DNA of 64,000 nucleotides from Breviolum minutum Mf 1.05b.01 (lineage: Eukaryota > Sar > Dinophyceae > Suessiales > Symbiodiniaceae): the NCBI GenBank assembly GCA_000507305.1, contig DF239914.1, positions 1 to 64,000 of the forward strand. The letters are read 5' to 3'. Numbering within the stretch: the first letter of the stretch is position 1; each line of letters opens with the position of its first letter. The notes below the pieces were generated by a model. It had not been told where the DNA came from and searched no databases. It saw only the letters and a list, made by a program, of their open reading frames with translations. Below, piece by piece: positions 58,622-64,000 of the stretch. The position numbers and the translations under genes are program-made.

Positions 58622-60118
58622 TCAAACACAAGGCTCTTGGCAAAATGTTGGTACTAACGTTGCAGACGAGCTTCGGACATCATCTTCTTGGCAGGAACGG
58701 CTCGAGCACCGCTCCGAAGAGTTCCTCATGCGTTCATAGGTGAAACCAAAGAAATTCATCCCAGGAAGGCCCAAGTCTGCGCAAAGACCTTCATCGACAC
58801 GGTGCCAGGGTTCAGGCGGAGCATGTGCCATCCCACGTTCCAATACATCTTCTTCCACTTCAGCATCCAAGCATGCCATAGAATCTGGGATCTCTCGGTT
58901 GAACCACTCAATTAAAGTTTGAACACTGAAAGTATGGTCGGATTTCTCCGTGGATTTTTGCGCAGCACTCTGTTTCACGTTCAACCCTTTGCCCAAGTTT
59001 CGAATCTGTTCTGTGAGCATAGATGTTAATGCAAGACCAGGAAGCGCCTCCATGGCCCCAACAATCAAAGGAGCAGAGGGAAGGATGCCAAAGACCATGG
59101 CAAGGACAACCCAACCAACACAAAGGACCACCAGAAGCAACTGCATGATCATTTGAGCTCTTTCCAAACGTCGAGATGGCTGCATTCTCCTCTGGCCTGT
59201 GGTCTTCTGACTCTTGTAGAACACATTGCGCTTGCACCACTTCCACAGCTGGCACACCAGAATTCCGGTGACCAGCACAAAGGCCGCAGAAGCCACCCCA
59301 ATCAGTACTTTATCTTTGGCATCAAAAGCCAGGCCATGGAAATCATGGAAATAGGATGTGTTGACCACCACATCTACCACACAAACGGATATGAACAGCC
59401 AAGCTAGGCACACCAAGGCCAACACAAAGGAAAGGAAGGATCGATGGTTTCGAGCTCCAACACAATTTCCGATCCAGTAACAATGATGATCGAAGTCATA
59501 AACGCAATTGTCACAAATGTTGCAGTGTGAAGTTCGAGGAAACCGTCGAACCTGGCACGTAGTACACAACTTCATGTTGCGTAGGCGTTCATCGTCCATC
59601 AGCTTGTCCCAGAATTCTTCTGCCACTTTCATGTCAAGTTCCCCTGCCTCCTCATCTTCCTCCAAATACGGTATCTGTTCCATTTGTGCCTGTGTCTCCT
59701 TTTGAAACTCCTCCTGGGCCTTCAGCCTCTCTTCCGCCTTTTTGGCTGGGTCTGAGAAGCGAGGTGGCCGACAGCAGGATGCATACATCTCACACAAGTC
59801 CGAGGTGGTCTTGCGTCCACGTCCACCCTTGGACAAAGTCAGGGCAGGCAGGACTGATAGGCGCACCTGAAGCCCTGGATCCGTAGTCATAGCCTGAAGA
59901 AAGGCCACAAGTGCTCCAAGCAGTAGTAGCCCAGAACACACCACAACAATCATCCACCAAAAGCCTGAGATCCTCGGAAGCTCCATCAATCCAAAGACTC
60001 CAACAAAGACTAGAATCAATGGAAAGGTCACCAAGCTGGGAAAGAACCTTCCTGGAGCCAAGAAGTGTCCGAAACAGCAGAAGCGATTTTGCCCCGGCCA
60101 TCCCTGCCACAACTTCAT
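58622..60118 (-). CDS. DHHC-type protein S-palmitoyltransferase, intronless
   Basis: 498 codons from ATG at 60118 to a stop at 58622. Transfers palmitate to cysteines of target proteins at Golgi, ER or plasma membranes. Two membrane helices (about residues 26-46 and 53-75) precede a charged loop. The zinc-binding DHHC-CRD spans 185-232 (CTTCQVRRFPRTSHC, then CDNC and DHHCYWIGNC; catalytic Cys 213). Two further helices (about 228-252, 271-293) and a hydrophobic stretch (about 323-356) follow. The usual TTxE after the last core helix reads TTGQ (306-309), so the Glu is replaced. The long loop between helix 2 and the CRD (about 110 residues) is unusual. The C-terminal tail is about 140 residues. 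It is the only long gene here without introns, which may point to origin from a reverse-transcribed mRNA. Confidence 0.93.
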   Translation of the reverse strand: MKLWQGWPGQNRFCCFGHFLAPGRFFPSLVTFPLILVFVGVFGLMELPRISGFWWMIVVVCSGLLLLGALVAFLQAMTTDPGLQVRLSVLPALTLSKGGRGRKTTSDLCEMYASCCRPPRFSDPAKKAEERLKAQEEFQKETQAQMEQIPYLEEDEEAGELDMKVAEEFWDKLMDDERLRNMKLCTTCQVRRFPRTSHCNICDNCVYDFDHHCYWIGNCVGARNHRSFLSFVLALVCLAWLFISVCVVDVVVNTSYFHDFHGLAFDAKDKVLIGVASAAFVLVTGILVCQLWKWCKRNVFYKSQKTTGQRRMQPSRRLERAQMIMQLLLVVLCVGWVVLAMVFGILPSAPLIVGAMEALPGLALTSMLTEQIRNLGKGLNVKQSAAQKSTEKSDHTFSVQTLIEWFNREIPDSMACLDAEVEEDVLERGMAHAPPEPWHRVDEGLCADLGLPGMNFFGFTYERMRNSSERCSSRSCQEDDVRSSSATLVPTFCQEPCV

Positions 60119-60640
60119 GGCGAATCAAATCGAAGGAAAGCTCCAACCTATACCAACATCAAAGGCTTGAGGCTTTTAAGCCACGGTGAGAGATGCTGTT
60201 CACAGAGGCAAGACAAACCAGCTTTGCTGAAGTGCTGACAAGATGGAAGTGATGAATTGTTGTAAAGTTTTGCACGTCAATATGTCCAACCAACAGACAG
60301 CACATCACTCTTCTCGCTATGTTTTCACTTCACAACTTCTTACAACTTCACATCTCAGTTTGACGCCAAGTGACCAACTCAAGTACCGCAGCAATGGCTT
60401 TGCATCGGAGTCTAAGAGTTCCAACATTCGCGCAGGCTGCATCAGTTGCCCATGTGGTGTATGTAACAGGCAAGCCACACACGTCTCCATGGCCTGGGAG
60501 GATCCAAAACAAGTTTGTGACACATCCTTTAGAGGAGACACAGTAGGTAGCCAGGTAGTAGTATTTTAATGTAGATCTGTGTAGGGCGTTATATAGAACT
60601 GGCAATAACTTGCAACCATGATAAATGCATGGTCAAAAGT

Positions 60641-61207
60641 TCACCCTCTCACCACTTGAAGATGATATGCAAGAATTTCATCCCAAAATCCTACACAATC
60701 GAGAGATGTATGTAGTTTCAGTTTCCACGCCTGTTGAAAGCACGCTGGTGGCATAAAGTCAGGCTTGGCCGCCAGAGACAACAAATGCCGCAATTTAAGG
60801 GCTTCCTCCCAGGTGCTGTCATTCAGGATGGAGTCTGAAGATAAGACCTCCCACAGTCGATGGCCAGGATGGACAAACAAAACGTGAGAATTGGAGTCAG
60901 GATTTCGACAAGATGACTTAGATTTAAAGAAACCAGCTTCCAGCAATACTAGCAAATACTCAAATCTGAACAAAAAAGAAACAATAGGGAAATATATGTT
61001 GGCATGAAAACTGGCATGAAAAAAATTGAATTGAATCTCCACCATCTCCACCTCCTTCTGCTTTTTCAGTTCGGCACATTGCCGTGCGATGCTCAACGCT
61101 TCTGTCAGGCTCTCAGGGTCAAAGTGCGCTGCCGGTCCAGGCGCTGCAGCCGCTGCCTCCAAGGGCGCTTCGCCGGTCCCACCGGAACCGGCTGCTTCAC
61201 TTGACAT
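60641..61207 (-). CDS. Small unknown protein, two exons
   Basis: The start is the ATG at 61207. Exon 1 encodes an Ala/Gly/Pro-rich N-terminus (MSSEAAGSGGTGEAPLEAAA) and a helix ending ELKKQKEVE. The intron ends TTTTTTGTTCAG at 60966, and exon 2 reads FEYLLVLLEAGFFKSKSSCR, TWEEALKLRHLLSLAAKPDF and KLHTSLDCVGFWDEILAY. It ends VVRG with a stop at 60641. The intron has no in-frame stop, so the whole 188 codons stay open, but its sequence (NFFHASFHANIYFP) is not protein-like. A GT donor is out of phase with the acceptor at 60966. Either a GA donor (GA|GATGG) or a later acceptor fits. No family recognised. Confidence 0.62.
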   Translation of the reverse strand: MSSEAAGSGGTGEAPLEAAAAAPGPAAHFDPESLTEALSIARQCAELKKQKEVEMVEIQFNFFHASFHANIYFPIVSFLFRFEYLLVLLEAGFFKSKSSCRNPDSNSHVLFVHPGHRLWEVLSSDSILNDSTWEEALKLRHLLSLAAKPDFMPPACFQQAWKLKLHTSLDCVGFWDEILAYHLQVVRG

Positions 61208-61445
61208 GGCAGCGACATCGTTGGGCGCAGCAAGGAGTGGATCCCTGCGATATCGTTTTTGGAAGCTTAGTAAAATGACAAATGCAATGATGGCAGTCTT
61301 ATGAAGTATGATTCATGATGGAATGTTTGTGGATGATATGATAACAATCTTTCATAGGTAGTGGATATATAATGGTTGTACAATGTATATGTTTAAATGC
61401 TATCTGATCGATTCATATTCGGACCATCATGATCTATATAGGCTT

Positions 61446-63727
61446 TCAATGTATCGTTTTCAATATCGTATCAGGCAGACTGCTGACATTTGCTTGGGCC
61501 ATGATTCCTGATTTCTCATTCCAGTTCCATGCCTCTGTGTGAGCCATTTGCAAACAGAATGGTGGAGAGATCAAGAGTTGATCTCTGGCATCTAGCAGTG
61601 ACCCAACTGACCATTCAAGACACATGGGATCACTCTTCAAGAGCTTCATCAATTCAAATAGATGCACCGCTTGTGGCCCAGAAATCACTTTTTGTTTCTA
61701 GGGAAATGGATGGCACAAAGCCACTCATCCGCTACGCTTCTCCAACTTGCCTACTTTCGCTACACAAAGGGAGTGCCACCAAATGCTACCACCGCCATGA
61801 CTTCAAAACACAAACTGCAACTGGCTTCAACTTCATCCGTGAGCATTTTTTCATACTGTATTTTTTCCTTCTCTGTTTTCATGGCTACTGGCCACGGTGG
61901 TTCAGCCTAGCATCTTCCGGATCAGATCACCAGGAGGACCACTGCTACCAGGTCTTGCCTTTGGCGGGGGCCTATCTGGTGCAGAAGAGGGCCTCGCGAA
62001 CGGCCGCTTGTTTGATGTTCTGAGTTTTGTGATCCACACTCTCTCCAAAATCATATTAGGTATCATTGACCATTGCGAGATTCATATAACATCATATAAT
62101 CATTGAGTCTTTTCTCTGTGAGAAAACCTGGATCGAAAATTGGAGAAAAAATCGTCATCTTCCCAGCCTGGGTGGTGTGCCTGATCCTTGGCTCGCACCG
62201 ATGGCCGTCCGGTCGTGGCTGACTGGCCGACTGGGTGTCTTCGTGACGCCTTGCTTGACCATGGCTCTTCCAGGTGGCGCACCCTGGGGTGGTGAAGGAC
62301 CTTTTGGTCTAGGCCTGATCAAGTTCAGGACATCAAGTGCAAACTCAGGTTTGATTCCGCATGATTATTATATATGTGCTTAAAGCATGTGATAACAGGT
62401 AGTCCTTCAAGCTTCAAAATCAAGCCTACTATCAACCTCCGTTCCTGGTCTGCTTTCACAGGCTTCTCTTGCAAAGATCCCACAAAAGTGCAAGCAAACC
62501 TCTCCTGTTCATCGAGCCCTCTTTCGCAACTGTTTTTGTAGGAGCTTTTGAAGGTCCACTTTTGGGAAGTGAAGACCCTTTTGAAGATCCTTTCGGTGGT
62601 CCTGCACCTTTCTGTGGTGTAGATGCGCTCTGACTGGCCGGAGCAGTTCTGGGTGGTGCAGAGCCCTTTTTAGGAGCTGGAGCATGTCTTGGTGGTGTAG
62701 GACCTGTAGGACCCTTTGGCTTTGGTGGAGGTAGACCCTTTTGCTGTGGAGGATGCTTTGGTGGTGTAGCAGTTCTGCCAGGTGGAGGACCCTTCGGTGG
62801 TGCAGGGCTTTTGGGTTTGGCTGGTGTCGTGGCCGGCGGAGCACTCCGCTTCGGACCAGAGTCGCTTCTGGTGTCACGCCAATCCCCGGGCCTAAGCGTG
62901 GAAATGGCTCCAAATAAAGCTTTGGCGCTGTGATTTGAAGATGTTTGAAGTATATGTTGTATATCAAATAGATTGAACCACAAGTTACCACAAAAGTAAC
63001 CCCACACGTTCTGTCGCACGTTTTCCAATTCCCGCCTTTTCGTTGTGTTTGGGCCGCCCTGTTTTGCCATCGGACCTTTGGGAGAACGTGCCCCCAACGG
63101 AGCACTTGGGACCGACCTGCCAACGAGCCAAGCAATAGCTTTGTCTGTAGCATGCCATCGCAAGTGAGTTGGAATAGCAAATTGCAGCTGCAGAAGGGTT
63201 TCTGTAGAAAAAACCAACAATCCCGGATGATCCTCCTCCCAAGCTGGGTCTCTTGGCACCTCGTGCTGGAACTGCTTGATGTCTTCACGATTCCATCCTT
63301 GATCACTCCCTTCGAAGGAGCACTTTTCGGCGGTGCATGTTTCACACTGGCCGTCTTCGTGCTCGTGAAGGACTGACTGGCCGTCTTGGTGCTCGTGAAG
63401 GATTGTCTGGGCGCAGCCTCCTGTGTGATTGGAAGTGAGTCAACACTCGGCAAATTGCAACCTATCAGCCAAATCTAGGTCCTCGGCATTCTTGGATCCA
63501 TCCCTTGATGGCAATGACTTCACCTCTTCTGTCACCTCAATCGGCAAATCATCGACACGAAGAGTGCATGTTGTCGACTCTCTGAGCTGCCAACTGCACT
63601 GTAAGGATGGGATTGTCTTGTAAAATGCCTCCCATTTGCCATTTGACTCGAGAAAAACTGGATGTCTGGACACTGGGCCCATTCCAAGGCTTTTTTGACC
63701 ATATTCTTTTAAAAATGGAGGGTACAT
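61446..63727 (-). CDS. Proline-rich protein, multi-exon, 5' end uncertain
   Basis: Exon groups in reading order. About 63640-63440 (GKWEAFYKTIPSLQCSWQLR, TTCTLRVDDLPIEVTEEVKS); around 63420-63290 (SFTSTKTASVKHAPPKSAPS); about 63260-63020 (DPAWEEDHPGLLVFSTETLL, HATDKAIAWLVGRSVPSAPL). Next come two Pro/Lys-rich exons: about 62890-62480 (PAKPKSPAPPKGPPPGRTAT and onward) and about 62340-62160 (RPRPKGPSPPQGAPPGRAMV). A short Pro/Arg-rich block (61990-61930, RPFARPSSAPDRPPPKARPG) precedes the terminal exon ending TILKTIH with a stop at 61446. The two Pro-rich exons share the phrase PPxGxPPGR, suggesting exon duplication. Probably a disordered scaffold. The gene likely begins right of 63727. Confidence 0.55.
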
Positions 63728-63789
63728 TCAGAAAGCCATCGTATCTCACGAGAGTTTACCAAGGCTGCCTGTTTGTGGGCAGTTTGTCC

Positions 63790-64000
63790 ATGGGCGGGTC
63801 GTGGTCATAAAGCCCTGGTAGTGTACTATGAGCTGGCCCCCCCCAAAAAAAGTTGCTACCCAAGGAAACCAAGCCAACCAGAACAGGATGCTTGGCTACT
63901 AGATACGTCTAGAATCGTCTAGATATACGCACGTACAGTAGTACATGCTTGGCATAGTGTTTTCAAGATCTTGAAATGCCAGCCCTGCAGCTACTTCGCC
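63790..64000. other. Window edge, nothing assigned
   Basis: No exon could be supported in the last 200 bp. Confidence 0.4.

Noticed and set aside
1-64000. Transposons, viral genes or tRNAs
   Set aside because: I found no transposase, reverse transcriptase, capsid or cloverleaf sequence I could support by eye; a dedicated search could still find degenerate ones.

Overview
This window looks like nuclear DNA of a dinoflagellate; the species cannot be named from sequence alone. Four things point there. Every gene I could support lies on the minus strand, a one-way order kept for 64 kb. One gene is repeated head to tail in near-identical copies. Coding sequence is cut into very short exons whose introns often start with GC or GA instead of GT. 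Long stretches encode degenerate EF-hand repeats of the kind common in dinoflagellate genomes. I saw no bacterial operon structure, tRNA, rRNA, CRISPR or recognisable transposon genes.

Layout, left to right (all genes are read right to left). 1-8947: tandem array of a ~2.0 kb unit carrying a secreted, cysteine-rich protein of unknown function (four full copies, one cut by the window edge and by an N). 9300-24000: many short exons of one or more EF-hand-rich genes. Here a seven-exon cassette is present twice (12125-13800 and 14690-16217) with all seven exon lengths identical. 24500-27900: a MATH-BTB gene (Cullin-3 adaptor type). 28500-40000: further scattered exons, several with EF-hand loops. 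40743-41206: ends of a small unknown gene. 41777-45743: an ASNSD1-like asparagine-synthetase-family protein whose last exon continues into a Dph6-like domain. 45885-46625: unassigned exons. 47115-47589: a U-box (E3 ligase) domain split over three exons. 48445-55263: exons of a coiled-coil and EF-hand-like gene or genes. 55570-58400: exons of another coiled-coil gene. 58622-60118: an intronless DHHC palmitoyltransferase. 60641-61207: a small unknown gene. 61446-63727 and possibly beyond the window: a proline-rich protein.

The genes do not form an obvious pathway. Calcium-binding EF-hand proteins, two ubiquitin-system proteins (MATH-BTB and U-box) and a palmitoyltransferase are simply neighbours, as is usual in dinoflagellate gene clusters. 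Exon borders were read by eye from frame, phase and AG acceptors, supported where two copies or a known domain agree. Borders given as exact are those where phase, acceptor and homology fit together; others are approximate.
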